A stretch of DNA of 64,000 nucleotides from contig NC_080042.1 of NCBI RefSeq assembly GCF_012489685.1, forward strand, positions 29,951,158 to 30,015,157. The letters run 5' to 3'. The notes under the pieces were generated by a model. It worked only from the letters and a program-made list of their open reading frames with translations. It did no database searches and was not told the origin of the DNA. This document shows, one piece after another, positions 1 through 10,293 of the stretch. This DNA is from Lotus japonicus (taxonomy: Eukaryota; Streptophyta; Magnoliopsida; Fabales; Fabaceae). The translations under genes were made by a program, and so were the position numbers. Within the stretch, counting starts at the first letter, position 1, and the number at the start of each line of letters is the position of its first letter.

Positions 1-375
1 CCAACCTTCGATGGTAAAGAGGCTTACTGGTGGTTGATCAAAGTGGAGCAGCACTGTGAGGCCATGGAAATGGCTGAAGAGAAGAAGTTCTCGGAGGCTG
101 AGATGGCTTTGACGGGAGATGCTTTCTTCTGGTGGTATTTCTGGAAAAGAAGAAACCAGAATGCAAAATGGTGGGATTTAGTGAAGGCTTTACTGAAGAA
201 ATTCCAACCAGAAATGGATCCTGACATACCAGTATATATTAAAGATTCTAGAGAGGAAGAAAGCCCAAGGATAAATGAAGTCTTGGAGAGTGCAAGAGAA
301 AGCCATCTAGTAGAATCAAAATCAGAGATGATAGAGACCACAGTAGAGGCGGAGAAATCCTTAACCTTTGTTTAA
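1..375 (+). pseudogene. Ty3/gypsy gag core fragment (truncated by window edge)
   Basis: Frame +1 is open from the first base to a stop at 373-375. The product contains PTFDGKEAYWWLIKVEQH and a tryptophan-rich stretch (GDAFFWWYFW), which resembles the capsid-like retrotransposon gag domain of plant Ty3/gypsy elements. The role would be virus-like particle assembly. The 5' part lies outside the window and no zinc knuckle, protease or RT follows, so this is a dead fragment. Family assignment is from motif recognition only. Confidence 0.6.
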
Positions 376-384
376 TTACGGTTC

Positions 385-1211
385 TCGCACAGGACAGATG
401 TTCTACACGATGCTGGGACAACAAGTTCGACAACTGACTAACAGTAACAAAACCAGCAAAATAATAAAGAACACAAAGGATTGGTAACCCAGTTCAGTGA
501 AAAAAACTTTCACCTATGTCTGGAGGGTTTGCACCCAAAGAAAGGAAATTCACTATCTCAAGATTCAGGAATTACAGACACTCATGAACACCACAGTTCA
601 AAGTTCACTTCCTAATCTACCCAGTGTATTTCTACTTAGTATCCCAACCTAAGTATGAGAGTCCCTCTTACTTTCTCTCAATGACTGCCACAGTGATTGG
701 TAACAACAATAAACAATCAGAGTTTGAAGAATCAAAGAACACAGAACACAACTTTGCTTTATAGAATCAGGGAGCAAAGTTTGTTCACAAGAAACAAGGA
801 TAAAGAACAATGAACAATCCTAAACCACTTGATCTTTCTCTATTAGCTTCGGTAGTCCTCAAGCTTTAGGTCTTCATCCCTTTTTATATACTTCAGCAGC
901 AACAGCAGCAAAGGCACTAGGGTTTGCTTGGGCTGAAGTAACAGATTGCAACAATAATCAAATCAAAACAGAATCTCCAAAGATCTTGTTGCGTTTTTTC
1001 CCAAGTAAAGATAGAAACAAATCTTTTATCAAAGATTGTTTCAACAAATAACAACCCACAAATCAAAACCCTTCTAGAATAGCTACTTGATCCTCAAGTA
1101 ACTATAAAAACATATCTTCATAAAATCTTCAAGGGCCCACAAAATCAAACTTAAGCAAAGGACTGATGTCCTAGCTTCACGAAATCAGATGCCACGGCAT
1201 CTGCTTCGACA
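385..1211 (-). repeat. Possible LTR relic in minus orientation (ends approximate)
   Basis: Read on the minus strand the segment begins TGTCGAAGCAGATGCC at 1211 and continues with an inverted repeat (CAGATGCC/GGCATCTG). It has a TATA-like tatataaaaaggg near 882-894 and then a leader-like region. This layout suits an LTR with U3 and R. I cannot define the other end or a target-site duplication, and no coding sequence of the parent element is attached. It lies between two gypsy fragments and may be an insertion. Confidence 0.4.
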
Positions 1212-1715
1212 ATCAGTTGTTTTTGACAAAATGCAAGACAAAATGTTCCAACACTTTGAGATGCAAAGACCCAATCTTGAAGCAGAGGTTGTAAGAAGAG
1301 GGGATGGGGTGAGTCTTGGACCCCGGTGGAGAAAGCATCGAAAGATCCATCAACAACCGAAGACGATGAAGAGACGCAAGTCTCTGAATAAGGAAGGGGA
1401 GCCAAGACAAAGGAATGGAATATGGGTTAAATGTCTTTCAGGGATCAAGCATCTTCCACCACAGGCGCTGAACAGACTGCAACACTTTGCATCTGCAGGG
1501 ATGACCTTGATGAAAAAGGGGAAGACGGGAACGAAACGTGCCGCGTTAAGTGGTTTGACCAACTTCAAACAGTGGGATCCAGGAGGTATTTTTCAGAGTT
1601 AAACTCCAGAAGTGTTGATTAAAACTGCAGAACACTTGGAGCAGCCAACCTACATTCAAGGAGCATTGCCTACTTCCCACCTTGAGGACAAGGTGGATCT
1701 TTTAGGGCGGGGTAT
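1212..1715 (+). pseudogene. Degenerate Ty3/gypsy internal remnant ending in polyprotein tail
   Basis: Most of the segment has no recognisable domain. Its last ~100 bases encode a peptide ending LPTSHLEDKVDLLGRGIDR. This resembles the C-terminal tail (FP-FHLEDKV-L--GGI) that ends many plant gypsy polyproteins just before the polypurine tract. A G-rich tract (gggcggggta, about 1705-1714) directly precedes the LTR. The central pol domains are missing, so the element is an internal-deletion relic. Confidence 0.4.
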
Positions 1716-2056
1716 TGATAGGATGAACAGTGCTCGTGAACAGTAGCAGCAGTAGCAGTTAGAATGCAGTTAGAAAGTTATTATTTAATTATTTGTTGGG
1801 GTAGTTATTGGGTTAGTTATTATTAGTTATTTACATCAGTTTATGTTAGTTATGTTCTATCAAAACTGCCTAGGGGTGGTTATTAAATTTCTGGTTATAA
1901 ATAGGAGTTGTGACTGTTAGTTTAGACATTCAGAAATTCAGAAGTAGTGTTATGGTGGGAGAGGTCTGGACTCTCAAATTCCAGAATTAGGAGAGGCTGG
2001 CTCTCGAAAACCAGTGCTTGTATAATTATTCAAATAATATAATTTGGTTCCTATCA
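1716..2056 (+). repeat. 341-bp LTR of the left gypsy relic (probably 3' LTR)
   Basis: The ends form a perfect 8-bp inverted repeat, TGATAGGA at 1716-1723 and TCCTATCA at 2049-2056, as LTR termini should. A TATA-like box (tataaatag, 1896-1904) lies inside. The segment is preceded by a polyprotein tail and a purine-rich tract, so it is best read as the 3' LTR. The matching 5' LTR and target-site duplication are not visible because the element starts left of the window. Confidence 0.65.
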
Positions 2057-2997
2057 CATAACTACTGAAACTAACTCCAAATAACTAACCCAACAGTTTC
2101 TAACCCACTAACTTCCCTGTAGAAGTTCACAGCTATACTGCCTGAACAGTCCCTGGTTGCACGGCTGTTCCATGGCCATCAGTGGCAGTCGCACCACCCA
2201 CTAGGGTGGTTGTTCTGAATTTCTTCCTTTTATGACTGTAAACATGGAAAATTGGGGGTCTCTCCCAATCACGTGAACAATGCACAGGTCCACCTACCAT
2301 GCGCTGAAATTCAACATTATTATTGAAATAATGGGGGCAATAATGGTTGAACTCCAGACCAGTTTGTCTTAGAGGGTTTGATAGCATGTCAAGAATCAAT
2401 TATCCTAAAAGCTTAAGTTGTTGGGTAAAGGACACATAAATGGTTTTATATTTCTAACACTTGTCTCAGCATAAATGTCAGACATTACAATTCATTATTG
2501 CACCACAAATTGAAACACCTATATACCAGAACCTGAAAGATTCAAGACTTCCATAATAATATGTTCAATAGTTCTTATGTACAGGGCATCATATGTCAAA
2601 TGGGAACATCATTTTAGAGTGCTTATTTTCACATTTTCAACCGCTCAAACTTACATTGCTTCTACGTAGTGGTGCATTGAAATTCTTGCAAATGGATTCC
2701 CAAACATTGCCTTATATTAGGCATCGAAAAATTTTGTAAACTGTAAACTTATCTACATTCATAGCCTATAATCCCACACGATGCATAACAAATACCTCTA
2801 CATTAATTTAGGCACGTACAGTGTAAAATCACTAATGTTGCATAACAAATAATACCTCTGTCTAAAGTCCTTTGACGTGAGGCAGAGTACTCGCTTTGGA
2901 TTGTTCTTACATAACGGCCTGATAATTCGCTCTAAATGAAACAAAACAAATAAGGAAATTGTAAGAAACAATGAAAGATAACAAAAAGAAACAATAG
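2057..2997. other. No recognised gene; old intergenic or repeat-derived DNA
   Basis: A short minus-strand ORF (2133-2399, 88 codons) is open but has no motif I recognise and no supporting neighbours. The rest, about 2400-2990, is AT-rich without long ORFs, tandem repeats or visible element ends. Confidence 0.5.
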
Positions 2998-3243
2998 TGT
3001 AGAGAGAAATAGTTAGTATTCTGTTAGTAAGTTAGTTTGTTCAGCTGTTAGCAATTTGTTAATTAGTTAGTTTGTACAGTTGTTATCAAACAGCTTGCAG
3101 ATAGTTGCTTTGATTCTGTTACATTCTCAAGTCATTTTATATAAAGCATCTTGTACTGAAGAGATCATTCAATGAATCATAAAGAAACTTATCAGAAAAT
3201 TTCATATTGTTTTCACTCTTTTCATTGTTGTGCTTTTTCAACA
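2998..3243 (+). repeat. 5' LTR of the deleted copia element
   Basis: Starts TGTAGAGAGAAATAG and ends TTCAACA. A TATA box (tatataaag) lies at 3138-3146. It aligns by eye along its length with 4355-4595. Confidence 0.75.
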
Positions 3244-3252
3244 TTCTCTTTA

Positions 3253-3265
3253 TGGTATCAAGAGC
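3253..3265 (+). promoter_or_regulatory. Primer binding site, tRNA-iMet type
   Basis: TGGTATCAAGAGC lies nine bases after the 5' LTR. It matches the usual plant copia site TGGTATCAGAGC except for one extra A. It would prime minus-strand DNA synthesis. Confidence 0.7.
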
Positions 3266-3288
3266 TAGTTTTTTATCAACAGGTAGAC

Positions 3289-3979
3289 ATGGCTTCCTCT
3301 GGAAATCCTTTCACTTCCGCAGAGAATCGTGCACCTGTTACCTTTTCTCATCCCATCAGCATCAAACTTGATGAAAGCAACAACTTCTTTTCTTGGAGAC
3401 AACGAGTCGATAGAGTGATTAGAGAACTAGATCAGGTAAGTCAAAAGTATATTGACTGGGAACAACAAGATTTTATGTTGTTCACTTGGCTTCTCTCTTC
3501 TCTCTCATTTACTTTTCTTCCTACAGTGATCAAATGTGCATTCTTAGCAAATCTGGGAAGAAATACATGATTTCTTCTGGGCTCAGTCTCGGGCACAATC
3601 CACTCAACAGCGGTCACAGTTAAAGAATATCACCAAAGGCTCGAAAAAAGTTTCAGATTATTTGAAGAGATTCAGAACGATTGTCAAGACATTAATATCC
3701 ATTGGTGATTCAGTGCCATATCGCAGTCACCTTGAAGCTAGTTTTCATGGCTTATCTGAAGAACTTAATTCTTTTATGCCGGTTCTCTTTAATTGTCCAT
3801 CGCACTGCACTATTGCTGAAGTTGAATCCAATGCTTGTCTAGAGCGTAGTACAAAGAAGCAACTTGGAGATTCTAGTCTTTCTGCAAATGTTGCTCACAT
3901 TCCTTCTGGTGCACCAGGTGCATCTTCAACCCAGATATTTTGTAATCTTCTCCATCTTTTTCGCAACCATGGTCTCTTG
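3289..3979 (+). pseudogene. Copia gag, frameshifted
   Basis: The start is the ATG at 3289, beginning MASSGNPFTSAENR. The N-terminal part has NFFSWRQRVDRVI, typical of copia gag (UBN2-type), followed by YIDWEQQDFMLFTWLLSSLS. A frame change near 3545 moves the reading into the frame of WEEIHDFFWAQSRAQSTQ, SDYLKRFRTIVKTLISIGD and HLEASFHGLSEELNSF. The order of blocks is that of a complete gag capsid region, so only the frame is damaged. The zinc knuckle region is not seen; the sequence passes directly into an RNase H remnant. Confidence 0.75.
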
Positions 3980-3982
3980 TAG

Positions 3983-4350
3983 CACGTTCCAGCACTGAGG
4001 CAAGAATATATAAGCCTTGCTAACACAGCTGTTGAAGTTCTATGCCTTGAGGCCTTGCTTGCTGAATTAAAAATTTCATTTACTACACCACTGGTCCTCT
4101 ATGTGAGACTCTCAGCTCAGTAGCTCTATCTCATAATCCAGTTCTCCATGCTAAAACTAAACACTTGGAATTGGATATCTTTGTAAGGAAAAATGTGATG
4201 AATAAAAGCCTGATAGTGAAGCACATTTCATCTTAATAAATATGCTGAAATCTTTACAAAAGCCTGTCACCTTTGAGATTTACTACACTTAGGGACAAAC
4301 TCAAGGTGGCTGACATTTTTAAACTTAGTCACCCTCCTTGAGTTTGCAGG
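3983..4350 (+). pseudogene. Copia RNase H C-terminal remnant
   Basis: With frame changes and stops the translation carries blocks of the copia RNase H end: an SSTEA-like block, VEVLCLEALLAELKI, LSHNPVLHAKTKHLELDI, and a tail like the ADI(F/L)TKAL...LRDKLKV...FKLSHPP pattern. It joins gag directly, which shows loss of protease, integrase and RT. The polypurine tract gcaggggg (4346-4353) follows. Confidence 0.75.
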
Positions 4351-4354
4351 GGGC

Positions 4355-4595
4355 TGTTAGAGATAGTCAGTATTCTGCTGTTAGTCAGTTAGTTTGTACA
4401 GCTGTTAACAGTTTGTTAATTAGTTACTTTGTACAGCTGTCATCAAACAACTTGCAGTTAGTGACTTCTATTTTGTTCTCAAGTCATTGTATATAAAGCA
4501 TCTTGTACTGAAGAGATCAATCAATGAATCATAAAGAAACTTTTCAGAAATCTCTCGTACTGTTTTCTCTCTTTTCTCTGTTATGCTGTTCAACA
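4355..4595 (+). repeat. 3' LTR of the deleted copia element
   Basis: Starts TGTTAGAGATAGTCAG directly after the polypurine tract and ends TTCAACA. It carries the same tatataaag box as the 5' LTR. Several substitutions against the 5' LTR suggest the insertion is not recent. Confidence 0.75.
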
Positions 4596-5872
4596 TTCCC
4601 CAAAAGTTGCTAGGTATACTAGTACTAGAACACACAAAAACTGAATAGCACCAAAAGAATCTTCTGTAATTCATTGGATTGGAATAAAATTCCATAACAT
4701 AAACAGTGTTTGATTGGACCTAAGTTAACCCTAAAAGTTAGCTTGTAATGTAGGATTGTCCAAGTTTAGTTAGCTTGTATGGGTGAGGATTGTGCAAATC
4801 TTTATATGGACTACTCTGGTCATATATCTACATTAATGTGGGACCTTAATACAGCCCCCTCATGCTTATAGCTGGACATCTTACACGAAGTTTGCAAGAC
4901 TGAACATCTAACGGTGGCCCACCCATCTTTAGGCGACCAAATAAGGGATATAGGGCTTTAATACAGCCTTAGTATTTAAGTAGGGTCTAACTCAACCCTA
5001 AAACCTAACTCGTAATGCTAGGATTGCCCAAGTTTTCACAAAAACTACTTTGGCAATATTTCTAGTTAATGTCAGACATCAACAAAGATAACACCACAAG
5101 CTATTCCATCCCTTATCCCCAGTGTTGTCAAGATCCGGATCCTAGAATCACACACAATCTTGCGATCTTTCTGGTTGGGACTGGGAGAAAGATGTAAAGA
5201 GAGGGATGGAGTCCATCCAATTCTATTTCATTCCATTAATCCTTTCTAATCCATTCTATCTTATTTAAGAGAAATCCTACTTAGTAGGAGACGAATAACT
5301 TGAAGATTAACTGCCTATATAAAATTTCAAAAAAATCCCCCATGTATAATAACAAATTTCCCATGTTTTTTACTTTGATGCTTACACATCACGCATTCTT
5401 GCATTTCCTGGAGATTTGTTTCGCACTATATAGCAATTCTCCTTATTTAATCATTCAAACAACACAATTACCTGCCCGGTAGAAATCTTTTCCTCAGAGA
5501 AATAGTTATTTTCCAATACCTTCCCACATTCGTCACAACATCTGACAAGATTCCAAGAACCAATAATCCAATATCATACAAAAACTCAAATTGAAAAAGA
5601 AAATAAGAAAAAAAAAACAGCTTTGAATTTAACACACAAGAGAAAAGATATTTGCTCTAAAGTATAAAGGATTGCTCACAGGATTAATCCATCATTGATT
5701 CGCACTCCGGCAACGTTTTTCACACAGTTATCACAAAACACCATTCTTTTCGTCAATCAACAGTATCTGCTACGCTGAGATGCTGAGTAAATACCCGAAA
5801 TCGATCAAACGGGGTTTTGGGTTTGAGAGAGGGACAAGAGAAGGTGGGAAGCGGCAAGCGGTAATATTTAGA
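4596..5872. other. No recognised gene; old intergenic DNA
   Basis: No ORF with a recognisable domain. Two diverged copies of one segment occur at about 4720-4862 and 4982-5085. Both run from a 'taaccctaaaa' block through 'aggattg(c/t)ccaag' to 'ttaatgt'. The remainder is AT-rich. A purine-rich stretch (about 5820-5850) before the next LTR-like segment shows no gene signal. Confidence 0.45.
4720..5085. repeat. Two diverged direct copies of an intergenic repeat
   Basis: Copy 1 (about 4720-4862) and copy 2 (about 4982-5085) share order and wording, for example gtaatg(t)taggattg and a 'ctac...tggtcatat / tggcaatat' block. 'ttaatacagcc' also recurs at 4847 and 4956. I cannot name the repeat family. 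Confidence 0.35.
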
Positions 5873-6056
5873 TGTCCATCAGAGTTAGGAGTTCATGGGC
5901 CAGACTCACATGTATACTTGTTCAATACTTCAAACCTAATAATATAAATACAAGGGAGTCTGCACCTAGATGAGCATCCTCATCAGACTATATTTCTCTA
6001 TCTCTCATTGTTCTCTTCTCCTTTCTCTCTTATTTGCTTATGTTTTATTCATCACA
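5873..6056 (+). repeat. Probable short 5' LTR of a second copia element
   Basis: The segment starts TGTCCATCAGAG and ends TCATCACA. It carries a TATA box (tataaata, about 5944) and is followed at once by cgttatcagcacga. That is the TTATCAGCACGA-type primer site found after the LTR of some plant copia elements. A degenerate gag start at 7689 supports the reading. The 3' LTR was not found, so exact ends are uncertain. Confidence 0.5.
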
Positions 6057-6290
6057 CGTTATCAGCACGATCATCTCTCCAGAATTCCGCTCTTCCACTT
6101 CTCTTTCACACGATCGTCTCTCCAGAATTCATAAGTTCTTCCACTTCTCTTTCAAGCGAGTAAGTACCACATCCATGTGGAAGGTTATAATTTTTATTTT
6201 TATTTTCTCTCTTCTTTCTTCATCTTCAAATCATTTATTTTTCTTTTATATTGATTCATAACTATGAGTCCAAAAGTACCAATTTTTACA

Positions 6291-6780
6291 TGAATCCTGA
6301 AGATTCATAGCTTTATAGTCCAGAAGCACGGTAATTAAATTATTTTTGCATGAATCCTAAAGATTCATAGTCTTACAGTCCAGAAGCACGGTAATTGAAT
6401 TGTTTTTGCATGAATCCTGAAGATTCATAGCCTTACACATTGTAATTGAATTATTTTGAATGAATCCTGAAGATTCATAACCTTATAGTCCAGAAGCACT
6501 GTAATTGAATTATTTTTGCATGAATCATAAAGATTCATAGCCTTACAGTCCAGAAGCATGGTAATTGAATTGTTTTTGCATGAATCCTGAGGATTCATAG
6601 CCTTACGCATTGTAATTGAATTATTTTGAATGAATCATGAAGATTCATAGACTTACGGTTCAGAAGCACTGTAATTGAATTATTTTGAATGAATTATCAA
6701 GATTCATAGAAAAAATATATGAATCCCGAAGATTCATAACCTACGAGTCCGGAAGTACCGTAGTAGAATTTTTTAAATAT
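6291..6780 (+). repeat. 60-bp tandem repeat array with 170-bp higher-order period
   Basis: Units begin tgaatcctgaagattcat at 6291, 6351, 6411, 6461, 6521, 6581, 6631 and 6690, with one or two decayed units to about 6780. Lengths run 60, 60, 50, 60, 60, 50, 59. The three-unit block 6291-6460 is therefore duplicated as 6461-6630. Each unit starts with an imperfect palindrome (TGAATC...GATTCA). The array lies in the leader between the LTR and gag of the copia element. Confidence 0.85.
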
Positions 6781-7688
6781 GAATTTTGAAGATCATATCC
6801 GAATTTTATTGAGATGTATTCTCTTTGAGAACCGTTCATGAAGAACTAGAAATTTATATGAATATTAAAAACCAAAAAGATTCAATAGATTTATTGGATA
6901 CTTGAATGTATGAGAGAAATTACTCTATATCTCTATACATATCATTTAGTTTTGAGCATTCTTCATTCCTTCCTTGACGTGAATGAAATATTATTGCTTC
7001 TTGCCACCAGAAGTGGAAGAGATAAAAAAAGGTCATGAGATATATCAAAACGGAAAGAGATCAAGAAAAGGGTTATAAAATATACTATATTGAAATTATT
7101 TAATTTGAATTAATCTCTTTATTGAATTAACTACTTTTTATATGATATGTTATATAAATTCTTTTATGATGATTGATTAAATTAAATTGTGATATCTTAT
7201 TTTTTTTCCCCTTGAATTGATGACTCTATCTTTTTTTTTTTTGAAACTCTCTATCTTATTATTTATCTTATTATTGATTAACTTGATTTGTGTTATCTAT
7301 TTCTATATTAAATAAGATCTTTTTTAGATTCAGCATTGTTTAGAAAAAACAAAATTCAAATTGTTGAATTAATACACTATCACGGTTGTCAAAAAAAAAA
7401 TGTTGATAATATGTCACGGGTTTTTTTTATAATAATGAATGATTTTATTATCATGTCACGCTTGTCTTATTTTAATTATGTGATTATTATTATCTTCTTA
7501 TAACAATGAATATTTCAAATGCCATAATGGTAATTTTGAATTATATGATATTGATTATTATGTTTTTTTATGCAAGTCATATTAAAAAAAATTTAACATG
7601 ATAAGAAAATAGATACGTAAATCTCTGTTAACCATGATGTTTTTTTTTATAATAATTTATGTTAGTTTTTTATTTATTTATAGTTAAA
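6781..7688 (+). other. AT-rich copia leader without ORFs
   Basis: Strongly AT-rich, with poly-T/poly-A runs and no ORF of note. It lies between the tandem array and the gag start relic and is best read as the long untranslated leader of that element. Confidence 0.45.
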
Positions 7689-7840
7689 ATGTCGAACCTT
7701 GCAAAACTTGAATTATGTGGATAGATATTACCGATGGAAAATTTTTGTATGTGGATGTGCTCTATTTTAATTAGTACACAAATATTTATCGAATCTTAAA
7801 GAATTTTTTTTTGAATTCCTGTAAATATTTATGACATCAA
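7689..7840 (+). pseudogene. Copia gag start, degenerate
   Basis: The ATG at 7689 begins MSNLAKLEL and then hits a stop within a dozen codons because of small indels. The opening resembles the MSNL(A/S)KLEF start of TTATCAGCACGA-primed plant copia gags, which fits the primer site at 6057. The rest of the element is absent; minus-strand gypsy DNA follows. Confidence 0.5.
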
Positions 7841-8700
7841 GTGATTAGCGGTTCGCGCCAACGAGTGATCAGTGGTTCGCGCCGGACTTTCCGGAGCGAT
7901 CCTCGGACATCAAGTTCGTGTTGGGATCGCCACCTTCAGGGAATTTTTCCCACCGGGCGACCATGACAATTTAGTTTGTGAATTAGGAGTATTGCTGAGA
8001 ATATCCTTTTGTACTTGATTTGTAAAAAGTTTTTACATTTTGAGGGATGCCTCATTAAAAAACTCACGTGGTGGAGAAAAAGAGTGCATCTTTATTTTTG
8101 TCCTAATTCCTGCTTTTACTCGTCGCGCCCCTGCCCCATCTTCTGCCCCCCTGATCAGAGCCCCACGCCAAACACCCCATCCTTCAAACCTGATGTGCTC
8201 GCTTCCTCCTCTTGGCTCTTGTGAGGCCAATCCCTTCGCCAGACCGCCCCGCAGTAAAGAGGATCTTCTTCTAAAACTGCCGATCCCACTGGCCTCCAGT
8301 ATCCCGCCTTTCCCTTTTTCTTGCTCTCACGACGGCGCGCTCGGTTCCGTTTTCGCACCTTCTCTGGTTTGCCCTGGGGTTGCTCAAATGCTCTTCATCC
8401 GCTTTGCTTTACGCCTCCCTGTTTGAGATTCACTCAAACCACATCTTGCGTCACCACCCCCTTTTCTCTGCTCTCCTCCTGGCTCGTGCTTAAAAGAGCC
8501 AGCTTCCTAAACTTGGGCAATCCCCAGAGCGTTGCATCTTTCTAACTCCAATTAAAGAGGCCAAAATTGTCCTCCACCAATTTCTCTAGGCGCCTCTCTT
8601 GGCTAGTCGTGAGCCTGGGCTCAATCGCCAGCACTCATCTGCTAAATTTGTACATTTCCAAGTCCTCGATTATGTTCGCCCAGCGTTCCTCAGCATGGGC
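7840..8700 (-). pseudogene. Element Z 3' remnant (no intact domain)
   Basis: Reading on past the protease ORF gives short peptides broken by several stops, such as HAEERWANIIEDLEMYKF and a later RRLEKLVEDNFGLF. A GC-rich stretch (8100-8560) follows, then a noncoding tail with gatgaggcatccctca-like wording on the minus strand and a cgcgaacc repeat (7855-7890). RT and integrase blocks are not visible, so a large deletion lies here. Several plus- and minus-strand ORFs between 8030 and 8550 look like by-products of GC content. Confidence 0.4.
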
Positions 8701-9632
8701 TTAAGTGAACTGCCCATCTCTTCCCGTCCTACCGTCTAACCTTCTCTGACCTTGGCTGCTCCTTAGTCTCTCGATCTTTCGAGCAACCATCTGCTCCAAT
8801 CTCTCTGCGTCGTCTCGCCCTTGGCCTTGAAAACCCTGCTGGCCTCGACCCCCTTTCAAGATCTCGATCTCGTGGCATCTGTATCCATCACTAACTCCCT
8901 TCTTTCCATACATACTAAGGCAATTATTATAGCATTCTCTCGCCCTTCGCTGATCTACCACGATCTTTCCCACCTTACCACAGATTAGTGGGTACTTCAC
9001 CGCTAGGTGAGCCGTTGATATTGCTGCGCAGAGACGGTTTAGTGTGTTCCGCCCGATGATGACATTGTATAACGCCACAACCTGCAATACCAAATACCTT
9101 ACACGCAAAAGCTTGGCGTTCTTGTCTATTCCAAAGATCGTGTCTAAATCCAGGTAGCCACGCACCAGGACCTGTTCTCCCGAGAAACCTACCAGAGTCA
9201 CAGTGTACGGCACCAGGTCCTTATCTGTTAGTCCCAATTGCTCGAACGCATCGCCGTAAATAATATCCGCAGAACTTCCCTGGTCCAAAAGTACTCTTCG
9301 CACATTAACGTTATTGATTCTTACCGTTACCACCACAGGATCATCCTTGTGCGTCTTGATTCCCTAAAAATCTGCCGATGATATCACTAAGTCCGGGTGA
9401 TGAAAACCGAACGGGGTTGCATTCTCTTGCACTAATGTTACCGCCCTGACATGCCTGCGCCTCGCCGAAGGTGTGTCACCGCCTCCACCGAAACCTCCGG
9501 CAATTGTATTTATCGTTCCCACCGGCAGTTCGAGATCTTTGTTGAAGGTTTCTTCAGCTCCCTTCTTTCTTGTCGCCAACGTCTCCTTCCTGTCGGCTGT
9601 TGGCGTTTGACGACGATCGTCCCGTCTGCGAT
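8701..9632 (-). pseudogene. Element Z gag end and aspartic protease, one in-frame stop
   Basis: Two reading blocks, 9579-9364 and 9336-8701, are in the same frame, separated by a TAG at 9364-9366. The upstream block is basic and glycine-rich (AGGFGGGG). The downstream block holds the retropepsin signature RVLLDQGSSADIIYG with the catalytic aspartate near 9285, then LGLTDKDLVPYTVTLVGFSG and VIIGRNTLNRLCAAIST. This is the dimeric aspartic protease that cuts the Gag-Pol precursor. The reading continues upstream to 9632, where S1 is inserted, and resumes at 11087. Confidence 0.75.
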
Positions 9633-10084
9633 TGATGACCCGAGGTTTATTCTATGTTTATCGAGTCCTTCTTGTTTCTTTCTTTTCCTTTTTGAGTCCT
9701 TTATTGAGTTTTAAGTCAAGTTGAGTCCCTTTTTATTTCATAATTGCATCTGCATTAGTTTAGGTGTTTTTAATCAATTTATTTAGTCTTTTTATTAGTT
9801 TAGTTAGAGAGTAATTCCTATGGTCAGTTTTGAGTTGAAGTTCTTTGAATTCATGAGTGTTGATTGCACATTGGGGGTTTTATTTGCTGAATTGAATGAA
9901 AGGATGATGAATTATCATGATTAATGACATGTTCCAATGAGTTACATTGTTGTTTTGATGGTTTCTTGAGATTCTTTTCAGGTTTGATAGGTTTTTGATG
10001 GCTAATGATGATGGTTGAAAGCTAAGTTAAGAGCCATGATGATAGGAGAAGTGGGAGTTACAAAATTGAAGAAAAATCAGATGA

Positions 10085-10270
10085 GCCACGCATGTGCGCC
10101 ATGTATCCCACGCACATGCGTGGGGCTACTGTTGGAAAACCTGATGCCCACGCATGTGCGCCGTCTGATCCACGCACATGCGTGGTGGCAAAATCTGATG
10201 CTGCGAATTGTGCGATTTTGAGCGTTTTGCCCACGCATGTGCGTGGAGGAGGCCACGCACATGCGTGGAT
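10085..10270 (+). repeat. Palindrome cluster in S1 U3 (CCACGCACATGCGTGG)
   Basis: The perfect 16-bp palindrome CCACGCACATGCGTGG occurs three times (starts about 10109, 10170, 10252). The related CCACGCATGTGCG half-element alternates with it (about 10086, 10147, 10230). The cluster ends about 20 bp before the TATA box, so it may be an enhancer array or a hairpin-former. Confidence 0.8.
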
Positions 10271-10285
10271 TACCGCTGGAAACTC

Positions 10286-10293
10286 TATAAATA
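10286..10293 (+). promoter_or_regulatory. TATA box of solo LTR S1
   Basis: tataaata followed by a leader-like sequence, placed just after the palindrome cluster. It would mark the U3/R boundary of the LTR. Confidence 0.5.

Larger units (their letters stand above)
2998..4595 (+). mobile_element. Internally deleted Ty1/copia retrotransposon
   Basis: The element has a 246-bp 5' LTR, a primer binding site, most of gag, a fused RNase H end, a polypurine tract and a 241-bp 3' LTR. Total length is about 1.6 kb against about 5 kb for a complete copia element. Protease, integrase and nearly all of RT are absent. Both LTRs share the same layout, with repeated gttagttagtttgtacagctgtta-like blocks and a tatataaag box. 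No clear target-site duplication is visible (flanks caata versus ttccc). It could only move with proteins supplied in trans. Confidence 0.8.

Noticed and set aside
2133..2399. Possible host exon (88-codon minus ORF)
   Set aside because: No recognised family, no splice or neighbour support. Mentioned only as an open frame.
8033..8545. Cluster of overlapping ORFs on both strands
   Set aside because: The GC-rich stretch has few stops in any frame. No domain, and it lies in the Z 3' remnant.
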